Origin: Ascidia mentula
Lineage: Eukaryota; Chordata; Ascidiacea; Phlebobranchia; Ascidiidae
Length of the DNA stretch: 64,000 nucleotides
NCBI GenBank assembly: GCA_947561715.1
Contig: OX387204.1
Coordinates: 9,553,001-9,617,000, forward strand
Direction: 5' to 3'
The notes beneath the pieces were generated by a model that had not been told where the DNA came from, ran no database searches, and saw only the letters and a list, made by a program, of their open reading frames with translations. A program made the position numbers and the translations under genes. Numbering within the stretch: position 1 is the stretch's first letter; each line of letters starts with the position of its first letter. Shown in pieces: positions 35,182 to 47,601 of the stretch.

Positions 35182-38100
35182 CCCGAAATCATGTTGGTTA
35201 CTTTTACCGTCCTCAAACAGGGGAAGGGCATTTTTATATCAGTAGTGTAACATTTGTAGACTACATTCAAACAAATTTGACATTAATGTTGACTTATTAT
35301 ACTTAAATCACATATTTACTGCGTGACCACATTTAAAAAAAATATTTGCTCTCCTTTTGCCAAAACGCAGCCTTATGATTTATTTTGTTAAATAGGTTTT
35401 GATGTTACTATGTTCACGTCAGTGGTGTTTGAAATGTCTGCTTTAATGACTTATTTTGCTGGAAAGGGGCAACTCGTCGATCGCGTCGATTTTTGGAACA
35501 AGAAAATAAACACATTCGTAAATTTTTTGACAAAGTTTACCGTGAAACCTTGAAGTTTTTATTGATGTCGCCTTCTATTAATGCATTATGCTAAAATTTG
35601 TCATTGTGTCAAAAACGCAGCATTGTTCGATAAAACTTAAATAATCTGTGCCCTTGTTACCTTTGCATGCGGTTTCCTGAGTGTGAAACAAATACTTTTG
35701 GCCCAGAATATAAACTAAAACATATTTGTTACTGTTCGCAACATGCACATGTTGTAAACAGTAAGCATTTACCTCTACAACTTGGGAGTCCAGAACATTT
35801 TTTGATTAAAATGTTTCATTTTTTTAAATTAATTTTATTGTCAATGGAGGGAACTTAGTCAGGCAATTATCAACAAATTCACCTTAGTGACAGCAACAAC
35901 AAAATTTAGTAAAGTTAAAATAAGAAAAATCTCATTGGGTAAATAAACTATTTTATGCGCTAATGTGAAAATGCATCAGAGTTAGGTCTATTAAATTTAC
36001 TTAAATTACCAAAAAAAAATACTAATTAACTTTGCTACATCTTCATGTAATACACACAAAAATTCATAAACCCAGTTGCCGTTTCAGAAGTTAAACTTTA
36101 AGATCATGTTCGATCTTTTCCCTTTTCTATACTTGTAGATCTCTATCTCCTCATGATTGCGGAGTCACTGATGTTGTTCTGCTCTTCGCGCCATCTTCTT
36201 CTCCAAAATCTTGCAGCGTTCCAGGTAAATTCAATCGGCTGCTATGACTGAAACTAAAAGTCTGCTTGCGTGTTCTTACTGTATAGACTACTAGTTATAA
36301 ATTCATGTCACAAAAAATGGGCATAAAATCATATGTGGGTTGAGTTAATCAGCAATTTTATGCTTCAACCAGCCATAACAACCCAAGCAAAAATTGTACA
36401 AGGATTTCTCCTAAAGGGACGTCAGTCGTGCTTGACTTGATGCCATAAGCATAGAAGTCATGTCGTCAAGACCAGAGGAAGGTCTAAGGTATTCCGACAT
36501 AATTGACTGGAAAATTGTATCTGTGTGACCATGCTACAAGAAAAGCGTCGGGCCCCTTACTGTGCCGCTCCACTGCTGTGCATATGGAGGACTTTCTAAG
36601 AAGACAAAATGTTTAGGCTAGGTTCTACAATTCACCATTGAGTAACGTCAAACACGTATTCCCACAAAATAATTAACGTTTTAATTACATGATTAACTTC
36701 AAACTAAAAAACCTACCTTCTTAAAACACACACTTGCATACTGACATAACCATGAAGGATAGGCGTTTACTTGCATAGCATACTTTTATATTTTACATCA
36801 GTTCTCCTTTAAACGTAGTGCGACCATTGCGTTTAGACTTATAAATTACAATAACGGTACCGAGTTATAAATGGTGTTCATTCATTACGTCCAGCTCTTT
36901 ACTCGCGTCCTTCGTGGCAATGGAGCGAAGTATCATTCTCTACGGTCCGCTACGAAATTCACTCCAAAACAAGCAAAATTTCGCGAGAATCTCCAGAACA
37001 ATACAGCAGAATATTACTGAAACAATACAAGGAACAAACCAACCTGATAAAGCAAGGTGATAACGTCGAGAGGGTCAACACTGCAGCGTTCCAACATAAC
37101 TTCGACCGGCTGCTAACTGAATAAAAAGTCTGCTTGCGTGTTCTTACTGTAGACTACTGAATTTGAACTCCGTGAGCTGGCATGCCGCTTCCTGTTTGAA
37201 ATGTGGCTCTTCGTTAGAGTCTTGTCTCTGGCTTTTCCATAACCTCTGCAAGACATTCACATTCCTAGCCTGCGATGGTGTGCTGGCATTGTACTTGTAA
37301 GCAACAAGCATCAATGTCTCCTTTTCGGTTATTTTCAAATATGGAGAAAAATTACCTTCTCCGATAATATCCACAAACAGACTCTGCTCAGTTTCAGTGA
37401 ACTTTTCACTGCACGGTCTTTTGGCCTGTGGGTTAGACGGGGATAAATGGCATATTTTGAGCCATTTCTGAATAAGATTCTTCAAAATTTTTGTTGAGAA
37501 TGCAAAATATTTGTACCCTAAAATATGTTTGTTGTTGTATAGGCAACATAAATATGTTGTGATCAGTGAGCATTTATCTCCAAAACTTGGAGTCGAGGAA
37601 TTCATTATTAGCGCATGCAGACTATACACCCACGCCTTTATTCAAATTTCGTTCGTAATAAATTCAATATCTGGCAAACATACCACCGTAAAATATTAAA
37701 TTGTAAAATACGCAGTCTTTCGGTAGCGTAATGCATTACGCAAACTGCCATAAATTAGGGCTACCATATTTTTATCACTGAAAAGGATGACACGTTTAGG
37801 GCCGGGCGCTCTTTAATTATAGTTATAGGTTTTGAACGAGCTTTACCTGTTGCATGTCATAATACTGCTTTGTTGTGGAATCACAAAGCAATGCTGCATT
37901 TATGCGTATCGAAGTTCATGAGCACAATACTGTCTATATTTGTAATATGTGACTTTTAGAAACTCTAAGTGGTAAAATTTAAGTTCATTAAACCAAAATG
38001 CGAAATAGAAGGAAAAAAAGGAGGACATTTGGTTAATTTTCAGTATCCTCGGGGGACGTACTATAAAGATAAAGGAGCCCATGTATTCGTACAATTGTTA

Positions 38101-38490
38101 TACTTGCCTACCAACTCCATTGTGCTCTATCACTTTGTGAACTCGTATCACTTGAATGTGGTTCTTAATCTAGGTTCCGATTTGTTCAATGTAAAATGAT
38201 TGACAATGATTGTAGATACAACCGAAACGTTTGCAAATGAATTTCACATCAGCTATATGGGCCTTATTGTTTGCCCTCAACAAAGTCGTGAGTTATATTC
38301 CTAAGCAGGGTGTCGATTTATGCCTTTTTCGCCATTCTAAGTGTTCGACACGCGACGCCACTGTTCGACACAGGCAGCGTGAATAAATGTTAAGTTACCG
38401 GTATGCAGTACCTCGAACAGTTCAACGCCGTAAATTAAATTACTATAATTATTCAATTTAGCCTAACATATCGCCTTGCAACATTCACAT
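35182..38490. other. Intergenic, diffuse old repeats
   Basis: No gene is supported. Two repeat pairs are visible: about 35703-35796 resembles 37504-37600 (shared core TGTAAACAGTAAGCATTTACC against TGTGATCAGTGAGCATTTATC, each in pieces), and about 36209-36296 resembles 37080-37157 (shared AAAGTCTGCTTGCGTGTTCT). A 161-codon minus frame at 37144-37629 overlaps both repeat copies and has no recognised domain. Around 37758 TTAGGGCTACCATA resembles a transposon end. Confidence 0.5.
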
Positions 38491-38529
38491 TGATCTTACT
38501 ACTTTGTTTTTGAAGTTTGGACGGCAACG

Positions 38530-38735
38530 ATTTTCCCATTTACATGTAGTTTTTTTGCCGTACATGCTGGTGGTAAAAGTGGTTCGAAGACGTTGGTGCA
38601 TGTATAAGTCGTTTAATTTCAAAACGCAAACAATTTTTTGGGTAGAAATTTGTATTTCGAGTCTCTTTCAAACAACAGCATTTAACTGAACGGTTACGTA
38701 GTGTTTAAAACTTAATGGCATCATCGTTTGGGATC
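38530..38735. repeat. Dispersed repeat, copy 1 (partner at 45650)
   Basis: The text ATGCTGGTGGTAAAAGTGG ... CAGCATTTAACTGAACGG ... GGCATCATCGTTTG is matched by 45650-45842 (ATGCTGGTGGCAAAAGTGG ... TGCATTTAACTGAAAGG ... GCCATCATCGTTTG) in the same orientation. It is probably a fragment of an old transposon; no ends are defined. Confidence 0.7.
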
Positions 38736-38847
38736 CCCACCCAAAATAAATCTGTCTGTTTAGCTAAATAAACGCAACCGCAATAAATTTTTGGACAAAA
38801 TCGATGCAAAAACCAGATGTTCAGCGAATAAACTCGATAAACTTACT

Positions 38848-38927
38848 ATTGTTTCCAAACAAGGAGCATTGTTACCGAACACGTGGCATTGTTACCAAAC
38901 AAGTGAGATTGTTACGAAACAAGTGAC
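38848..38927. repeat. 20-bp minisatellite, four copies
   Basis: Four head-to-tail 20-bp units based on ATTGTTACCAAACAAGTGAC start at 38848, 38868, 38888 and 38908, with one to four differences between neighbours. The array ends at ATTTTTCG. Confidence 0.9.
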
Positions 38928-41235
38928 ATTTTTCGTTCAATCGGATTTTAGGATTCATAGCAGCCTACAACATGCAAGGTTTTTAATTGTTTTGTCGTTA
39001 TTTCAACGTGTATTCTAAACTTATGTAAGTACAAGAATCCTGTAATCGAAATAAGCCTGGTCGTTATCATGCGTTAGTTACCAGATACGACATTTTTATC
39101 AGGAGGCTTCACTATAACGGCTAATCATGGAGCCGCATTCTAAGTGTGTTTTACAAAATAATTCGGTTATGTAAAAGCAAACGAGCCATAATAATCATTG
39201 AGCGTACACTCGAAACAGTGAGCATTACTATCTGCACTTTGATTATACTTCAATAAAAATACGACCACAACAACATACTTCCTCACTAAGAGCTATAGAA
39301 CGGACATTGTTGCGTAAAGACAGTGATCGCTGTCACAGATAAGAATTCCTTTACCGAAGCACAGTTTTTGCAACACTAATAATGTGCGGATTTCTAGTCG
39401 GGCTTGAAAAAAACGTCTTCAGGTAATCCAGATAAATGTGTCGGTCTAATAATCTTAATTAACCAAGGTTTACTTTGTTTTAGGCCTATATACGTTACTT
39501 GGAAACAGCATTTCTACTGTTCCCAAACTATAGTTGCTTTCAACCTATTTGAAATTAACCTATAAGTATGAAAATTAATTGTAATTTGGGATTATAGCTA
39601 TATACGATTGACTTTTTGTGTTCGTTAGCAAAGTTTACAAAAATAGACAAAAACATGACTAGCCCCTCAAGGGCGTTTAATTATTTTTGTCTCGTTTCCA
39701 TTTCTTCAGAAAAATTTCTATGCAATCCCACTTCAAAAGATAATTTTCTGTTTGGGTCCCAGTAAACATGTAACTAAAAATGTGAAACTGTATTGCCGAC
39801 ACAAAAGCCAATTCTTACCGCTACCAAATTAAAGAATGTGTTTTGTTTCCCCAGAATCTTCTTGCAAGCGAAACCAGGTGACAAGGTTACAAGACTTCAT
39901 TGTGGCAGCAGGGTATAAATTTTGACATTGTAAGCTATAGTCATATTGTGGCAGTGTATAAATCAACAAACTCTGAACAATTTATTTGTGGAATATGTTG
40001 CAGTGTATACGAAAACAGATTAATATGCGCGCAGTTAGGCCTATACTATAGTCGTCTGTCGTGCTTCTCTTTGTATCGCTTGACGTACATCGCAATCACG
40101 AAAACGTACCGATCGCCACTATTTTGACCGCTAGGTTAAAGCATGTACACTTACCTGGCACAAAATTATGGTATGACATAGTCTACAACACGCGGGAAAA
40201 CAAACAAGCAAAACTACTGTAGTGGCGACATGCGTTAGCAAACCTACCGTAAAATTATCAGAAAGGAAAATGTAGCGAAGTTAAGAAACACATTTTGTGA
40301 TTCAAAGAAGGAAAAAAATGATAGTCCAATAATAGAAAACAAAGTTTTACTGCAGTTTGGCGCTGTCTGTTCTTGGACCCAAGTTCGATCTGAACTCAAA
40401 ACCGAGGTCTGGCCTGATCTGTATGACATAATGTTACGATTTGTGAGACCAAAAGTTTGATCTGTGGGAGACCCAATCGATCTGTTTATTTGTGGAAAGA
40501 GTCGCAAATATATAGAGCGATATAAAAGAAGAGGCAAAAACAAAGATATAATTGCTGCGATTGCGCGTCAAATGAGATGAAGAAGAAGTAGCGAAAGTTG
40601 AAAGATGTAACGAAAACGAGATAACTAGCGAAAGCGTCACCGCGGAGACGTGGTGTACAAGCAAAAGACTAAAAAGCGGTTTCAAAAGACCAAGTTTAAA
40701 AAAATATTAAAATGTTTCGAATTAAAACAAGCCGAATTTCCTAACAGTGTATTTATAAGAATGTAGATTTCCTGATGAACGTCGTTTTAGTTTTAGGATT
40801 TTTCACGCTCACCAGATTTTAAATAAATATGTGAAGCGTTCGATTAATTGCCTTAATATTATTAATGCGCGATCTGACTCAGAGTAACTCCAATACTAGT
40901 AATGCGACAAAAACCGAACCTTCATATAATAACAGTCCGACTCCAAATAAAGCGCAACAAAAATATGTACGAAATTATTCTTTGTTTCTTACCAGTTTAA
41001 ATAGTGGATCTATTGACGTAACTAAAAATCCGCAATGTTTTTATTCGTACAGTATGCAGAGTAGGCTATATTAAAGCCTTAGTATTTATGCGGTAATGGG
41101 GTTGTTAACATAACATAACAACATATGAACATTATCTCAACATAACCCATGATTGAGAATGTGACGGCTTATAAAGGACAAAGGTGTATCAGAAGAGGGA
41201 AAGAATTATTAGAGGTTCCAAGCAGTGGTTGTTGT
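38928..41235. other. Intergenic, nothing recognised
   Basis: About 2.3 kb of AT-rich sequence with frames shorter than 100 codons on both strands, none with a recognisable domain or splice-linked neighbour. I see no tRNA, rRNA or clear element ends. Confidence 0.4.
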
Positions 41236-41416
41236 CTATGGGGCGCCGTTTTAAAAAAAATTAACTTGCCGCAAGATAGATATTTTTCACAATGGCATCA
41301 ACGCGCATTTTTGAAAAATATTAACTTGCTGCAAGATAAAGCTAAGTTGCTGCAAGATAGCTAAGTTGCCGCAACATAGAGCTAAGTTGCGGCAAGATAG
41401 CTATGGCGCCCCATAG
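41236..41416. mobile_element. Small palindrome-bounded repeat element with internal tandem units
   Basis: It begins CTATGGGGCGCC (41236-41247) and ends GGCGCCCCATAG (41405-41416), a perfect 12-bp inverted repeat. Inside, units of about 19-21 bp based on CTAAGTTGCTGCAAGATAG recur at least five times (first as TTAACTTGCCGCAAGATAG near 41261), with a roughly 50-bp interruption. No target duplication is evident. Confidence 0.7.
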
Positions 41417-41884
41417 TTATCGGCGATGCAGGTACGAGTTCGGTGATTGTCAAACAAAAGGGAAGTGAAAAGACGAGAAAACGATACACAATACATGCAA
41501 CAGGGCATGGCGACAATATGGCGAAAGTCTGACGGTTTGAATATATTGGCGGTGACTTTAAACAAAATGCGGTTACTACAAGCAATTTTTAACGATCAAT
41601 CCGAGATGCTACATATGTCTTCCAAGACACAGCAAAATAAAGTTTGTTGTAACTTGTAATTACGATTTCTATGTTGAGTCATGTAATATCACAATCGACT
41701 GCACAAGTCAGCCTTTCCCAAGTGGTCCATTCAGGGGGTTGTCATGTGAGTTTGAAATCTATATTAATCGTATTGAAATTGGTAAAAAAACTTTGTTTTG
41801 AAACGGAGAACATCAAATTAAAGTGATATACAAAAGCAAGTACAAGAAATTAACAAAAAATGATACACTGTAAACTTGCGCAGA
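41417..41884. other. RPS10 upstream region
   Basis: It should contain the RPS10 promoter and 5' leader. A good splice acceptor (ACTTGCGCAG, ending at 41883) stops one base before the RPS10 ATG, so the leader is either in an upstream noncoding exon or supplied by trans-splicing. Near 41708 CAGCCTTTCCCAAGTGG resembles a hAT end. Confidence 0.45.
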
Positions 41885-44800
41885 ATGTTGATGCCGAAGA
41901 AAAATCGTATGCTCATTTACGAACATCTCTTCAAGGAGGGGGTTATAGTTGCCAAAAAAGACCCATACTTGGCCCAACATCCAGATATTGAATCTGTTCC
42001 CAACCTTCATGTTATGAAAGCGTGTCAGGTACAACTTGCAACAAAATGTCTGTGCTTCATAAGTGTCACTGGTGCATACCAGTGTAAGTGCAGGCCTACA
42101 TGTTAGACTGGAATGTGCATTTTCTATTCTGTTTGTTAATAGGAGTTTCTGTTCGTAAAATGATATTTATACCACAGTTTTGCATGTTGTTAACATTTTT
42201 TCTGAGTAGACATCCTCTAATTAGGTTATTGGTTCCAGTTAAGTCTTGTTTTGGATTGGTAGTTAGACCACTAAAGCATAGACGTTTAAAACAGAAAAAT
42301 ATGCAAATCTGACCCTTCTACAACAGTACTGTTTTGTAGTCTTTAAAGTCTCGTGGATATGTGAGGGAGAACTTTACTTGGCGACATTTCTATTGGATTT
42401 TGACAAATGAGGGTATTCAGTATCTCCGTGACTGTCTTCATTTGCCACCTGAAATTGTTCCAGCCACATTAAAGCGACAGGCCCGTCCTTCAGAAGCAAG
42501 GCAACAGAGGCCCAAAGGTTTGTGTAGATCTTTTTAAATCTATCAGCAAAAAACTTGACCAGCAGGTCACATAAAAAACAAGTGTCCTTGTTGTTATCTT
42601 GCCTTTCATTATAGAAGCTTGTTAAATAATTAAATGTGTCTGATTTCATTTCAAAAGCATTTCTCAGATTGGCAAGTTTTTAACTTGCATTTTTTGATGA
42701 TGTTAATTGCATGGACTTTTTTTGAATTTTTTGCCCTCTCTTATGTAAATAAGCATCATTTTGAATTTGAACTATTGAGTAGTGATGTGTTGCGCCGGAT
42801 CCGGGTACCCGGACCCGGCCGGATATTGACCAATTTTCAATACCCGGACCCGGCCGAATAATACACTTAATTTTACCGGATAGTTGGGAAAGCATTTTTG
42901 TCCTAAAAACAGACTTGAAACATTTCGCAAATTACTTGTTTTTGGGACCCAGTCTGTGATACTTGCCGACTTCCAATTTTTCTGTAGTATGTTATTAGGT
43001 TTTTCGTGACGTGTTATACTATATTAATAAATAAATTGTTGGTTAATCTAAGGAAAAAACTTCTTTTTTATGTTGTCACACGGTTGCAGTGGCTTGCAGA
43101 TTCTTGGGTGTAAAATGATTTTTGCATTGTATAACAATTATCAGAATTTCTTTTTCTTTATTGTTGTGAACTGCATGAATATACTTTAAACAATAAATAT
43201 ATATATTCCTCCAACGAAATAGCTATCAGCTAGCACAAATTGTACTGAGGGACAAACCTAATAAATAATTATTGTTTATTTTTGGCATGTTATATTTATT
43301 ATATAAATGTAACTGCAATTCTACCAGGAAAATGTTTTACCAAGTGAAATTAAATTTAACAGCAGTCAATATTCGAAAAGTGGGAAAATTTCGACCATGT
43401 AAAACAGTGACCTTTTTGTGGTTGCATACCACGGAGGTAAACAACTTTGACCCGTACCACCTAGTTGAGTGTTGCAAAGTAACCTAGGGGATAAGGTATA
43501 AAACATTTTGGGATCACTTACGTTTTTTCAATTCGACTATTAACGAAAAGGTGCTCGCATACTACCTGGAATGTCGTCGCCTATCCTAGTGGTATCACTA
43601 GTACCACTGGTTGGGAAACACTGCTGTAAAATCTTGTGTATGTACTAATTAAGTAAACAAGTTGTTTTTTGTGCTTGTCTTTTAACTGAACATATTTTTA
43701 GTTGATGAACCACGTCGTGCTTATCAAAGTGACCGTGATTCATACAGACAGGGTCCAGGTGGGCCAGATAAAAAAGCAGATGTTGGACCTGGTGCTGGAA
43801 CTTTAGAATTCGTAAGTCTTGACTAGTCGAAATTGTGAATGTACATGCAGAGTCTGGGGGACAACCCCACCCCTAGGTTTTTCCTAAAAATTCATAGAAG
43901 TGAACTATTATGAGTCTTGCAAACTGTGCCAGATAATCTCAGAATCTGAAGTTTTGTCCACTTTATGTGCTTGCCAATGAAAACATGGACCTGATTACAA
44001 AAGTGTTTACATTTTAACATGGAAAAAATGCAAGACACTGGGAGTCACTATAAGACAACAGCAGCACCCGATAACCTAATGAGCGGCTGAGAGCTCAACA
44101 TTTGTAGAAACTGTTAGGATAAAGTGTTACATTATTTTGACTAGAAAAAATGGGGTTGGATTAAACCATCAAGTGTATGAATATTTTGTTTGGGTTATTT
44201 CCCTTTTATTGACATTTAATCGGTGATGTCCGACCTGTGGACCACATGCAGCCCATTGGAGCAATTTGTGCAGCCCAACTGACTACACAAATGTTACAAT
44301 AATGTCATGTGTCCAAAACAAAATTGACAATCTGATATGTAACTTTAATGTTAAATGTATTTGTACATCATGGGCTTCAATTTGGGGTGCCATCTCACAA
44401 AAAACAGGGGACAATGTGTGTACTGGGTGTTTGTTCAAATTAAAAAATATTGTCAAAAAAAAATACATACATTATACTATGCCTTAACCATCTTTAATAT
44501 CACCATTACAATCATGACAAAAACAAGTGTCTTGTGGATTGTCACATGAAGGCAGCAGTTGTTGCAGCATAATGGTAAAAATCCACATTTTTTTTTGATA
44601 GCAATGGCTTTTCTTCCATTATTGTGATGTTAAATTGTTGTTCTTTTCCTATTGAATGATATTCGCATTCAATAACTTTTGGTAAACATCACCAGTGGCG
44701 GATCGAGAAAAAATATGAGGAGGGTTGTTCGGTTTCGGTACCTAATTCATGAAGCCGTTAGATGCGGTTAAAATTTGTTTTCGGACATTTATCATGCTGT

Positions 44801-47385
44801 AGTTTTTTGTCAAAATCTTGGTGGAAACCAGTTTAGTTGTTGAACACGTTGCCAATATTACGCATGTTGAAAACAACTGTTAGCGCTCGCAAATGTGCAA
44901 AGAGGAATATAAGGCCACCGCATGCAACATAGTTTTTATTTGTATGTTTTCTTGATAACGTAAGCCCACATTTAATTCCTTTTAGATAACACGTGCATTT
45001 AAACTTTTCTTTCAAAGTCGTGGTAATGAAACTACGGCGCAAGCACTACCGCAAAAACTCGCATCGAGTGTTACACAATTGCGTAAGCCAGGAAGCCACA
45101 GTTTATGCGACGATTCGCGCCAACACTGGCGTTCGTATTTTGCAATGCTCGATTGGGGAATTCCCAATTTTCGACACCCCCCTCAGCTCTAAAAACAAAT
45201 CTGTAATGGTCTAGGACGTGGTCTTGCACCACCAGTGATGTTTTAGCAGTAGATAATTTGCGAAATATACAAAAAAAAAACAGACGAAATACAAAATACT
45301 CGTTTAGCTACATTTATTTTGGTGCAATTTTGTCAAACAATAACAACTCTTACAGAGTGAGGCTTCTGTGTAGAAATTGTAGCAGAAATGAATAAACTTA
45401 TGAGGTCGCACTTTCGAAAACAGTATTGTTGACCGGTTATTGACCAATGGCACAACAAACGATTGTTTCATAAGAGTCATCGCCGCCGCCGCGTGAATGC
45501 AGCGTGTGCGACCGAGAAACAATAAAACAGCGGAGACGAACACTTGACCGTAGTGTTCGTTCCAGTTTAGCGGGAAATTAATCGCAATTTCACGACCCAC
45601 AAAACAATGTGCCAAAATGCTGAGGTGGGTGTTCTGACACCTAAACACCCAATTGACATGCAGTTGTCAATTTTTGGCTGTAGATGCTGGTGGCAAAAGT
45701 GGTTTGAAGATAAGTTGTTTGATTGCAAACCGCAAACTATTATTTGGGGAGAAATTTGTTTTTCGAGTCACTATTAAACAACTGCATTTAACTGAAAGGT
45801 TACATTGTGTTGAAAACTTAACGCCATCATCGTTTGCTGTTTAACATGCACGATAATGTTTCTCGAGATGTTCGACATGCAATAAAAAATCAACGCCCTG
45901 ACTGGCTCTTCGAAAACCTGTAATATATCTACAATGTGTTTATGTACAGTTAACCTAAATGCACGCCTAATAAATTAGATTTATATGTTGCGTCGCTATT
46001 ACTGAATCAGCAATAGACAGAGTAAAACCAAAATGTTCCCATTTCAGAAAGGAACTCTCCTGACGGAATGTTTGTTTTGCATTCCCAAAACCTGAAAAGG
46101 TCACCCCTAATATTTTATAAAATGTAAAAATTCGATGCCAATGTACAGCATAACTACTAATCAAACATTAGGAAAATACACGAAACCAACTTTTTCATCA
46201 TAAACAATGATTTGTGCAGCCGTTCATGAAAAAGCAACATAAATTTTTCCCAATAACATTTTGGTTGCTGCTTTAAATCACCATTACTTGTGTTCGAGCT
46301 TCAGAAGATGTGAATGCATGTGCTTGCACTGATCGTCACTTAAATGGCGGCTTGCACAAGTGCATAACTTCAAAGGAAAGATAGACAAAAATATATACTT
46401 GTTTGATAACAATGCCCAGTTTAAGCATGATGTAGTTTTTGGGTAAACATTAAACTGTAAACACACTTTTTTTAAATAATAAAGCAATGTGAAATTTGGA
46501 CCTGTTTTTGTACCACAGTCGTAGTTTTGTATATATCAGCATTTTAGAAGGTTTGCATGCAAGGTCATTAAAATTTTGACAGATTTTGTAATCTGGCATC
46601 TGGGGTTCAAAAGGTTGCTTTTTTCCAACATTACAACATAGTCTCCTCACCTATCCATTATAATATAATTTCACAGCCATTTTTTTATGGCCGTTTTAAC
46701 ATCATTAAATCATTTGGGTTATTGGGACCTATTTTTTGAAAACACAAAAATATTTGGAAATCTTAATCCTGGTTGTATAAATAATTGTACCTGTTATTTG
46801 GATGATGTTTAGTCCCTACAACTTAAAATAGATTTTTTCTAGGTACAGCAAAGTTGTTTGTCTGCAAGCTCTTCAATTTAAATTCATTCACTGCATACAT
46901 GATACCAGTCTACAATTATGTCACAATATTTGTATTATATTTTAAATGGAATAAATGAAACTTAGCTAAATGTTCAGCTGAATAAATGAAGGCATTTGTG
47001 CAACAGCAATTTTTCATGAAGCAGTCGTAATAATCTACAATTGGTAAATGCATACTACTGAAATCTGTTTTTTTGCCCAAATTTCTGTTATCTAATGAGT
47101 GTCACAACGCATCTCTGAAAGAGGCCTTAGATATGAACAACTTCACACTCGAGTGCTGTACAATTACATGCTTTTGGCTTGTATCTGTATTCTCACTATC
47201 TCTAAAGGTCTTGTCGTACTCTATAGCATTGATGTATGAGAGCTGCAGACAGGTGTATGTTTACACATGTCATTTTTTATGTTCAAGCAGTATGCATAGG
47301 TTTTTCAGAGTATAACCACATGTCTAATGAAATGTTTTTTTAGAGGGGAGGATTTGGAAGAGGAAGAGGTGCACCCCCATCATAA
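41885..47385 (+). CDS. RPS10: 40S ribosomal protein S10 (eS10)
   Basis: Four coding exons: 41885-42028, 42340-42517, 43702-43811, 47344-47385, giving 157 residues (human 165). eS10 is a component of the small-subunit head near the mRNA entry path. Diagnostic sequence: MLMPKKNR at the start, [35 protein letters not shown] in the S10/plectin domain (about 3-100), a charged proline-rich linker ([11 protein letters not shown]), and the RGGFGRGRG tail whose arginines are methylated in human eS10. The ATG at 41885 is chosen because it gives the universal N terminus; an earlier near-cognate TTG frame is not used. The last intron (43812-47343, 3.5 kb) is unusually long for such a small gene and full of repeat fragments. 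An AATAAA begins two bases after the stop codon. Confidence 0.97.
42067..42084. repeat. Perfect 18-bp palindrome in RPS10 intron 1
   Basis: CACTGGT-GCAT-ACCAGTG forms a 7-bp stem with a 4-base loop. TAAGTG occurs on both sides (42060-42065 and 42085-42090). It could be a relic of two hAT ends, like the one at 30810, or an intronic hairpin; undecided. Confidence 0.6.
42788..42870. repeat. GC-rich inverted motif, transposon-end-like, in RPS10 intron 2
   Basis: GCCGGATCCGGGTACCCGGA and ACCCGGACCCGGCCG form overlapping palindromes in an otherwise AT-rich intron. Similar (GGATCC-rich) ends are known in hAT families. Its limits are not defined. Confidence 0.45.
43590..43623. mobile_element. hAT-type right terminus in RPS10 intron 2
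   Basis: Read in reverse this is CAGTGTTTCCCAACCAGTGG followed by TACTAGTGATACCACTAG, a typical hAT end. It lies about 80 bp before exon 3. The other end is not seen. Confidence 0.6.
44230..45850. repeat. Cluster of transposon fragments in RPS10 intron 3
   Basis: At 44228 TGTCCGACCTGTGGACCACA resembles the GC-rich interior of hAT ends; at 44694 CAGTGGCGGATCGAG is a common DNA-transposon terminus; 45650-45842 is the second copy of the repeat at 38530. Frames here (for example 45304-45648 minus) have no recognisable domain. Confidence 0.5.
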
Positions 47386-47386
47386 C

Positions 47387-47392
47387 AATAAA
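47387..47392 (+). terminator. RPS10 polyadenylation signal
   Basis: AATAAA begins two bases after the stop codon, predicting a 3' UTR of only a few tens of bases. A second AATAAA lies at about 47534. Confidence 0.65.
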
Positions 47393-47601
47393 ACAAAAAT
47401 GTAAAGAAAACTGTTTTGTGCTTTATCTTTTTCACAAAAAAAAACTGTAAACCAGAGATATAGGATGTTAACACACTCAAATGCACATGAATCCTGCAGC
47501 AGAAACAATCGTCCAAGAGGCAATTAAAAAGAAGAATAAATTCTGTTATATATTGTCAAAATAGATGAAAAAGTGGCTACAACCTAAGTGGTTTAGAAGA
47601 A

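Noticed and set aside
37144..37629. 161-codon minus-strand frame
   Set aside because: It overlaps two repeat copies, has no known domain and no splice partners; it is probably transposon debris.
42029..42339. snoRNA in RPS10 intron 1
   Set aside because: I looked for box C/D and H/ACA motifs because ribosomal-protein introns often host snoRNAs, but found no convincing pair.
44694..45236. Complete hAT element between CAGTGGCGG and CACCAGTG
   Set aside because: The ends do not match as inverted repeats and no 8-bp duplication is found.
45304..45648. 114-codon frame in RPS10 intron 3
   Set aside because: There is no recognisable motif, and it lies in a repeat-fragment cluster.
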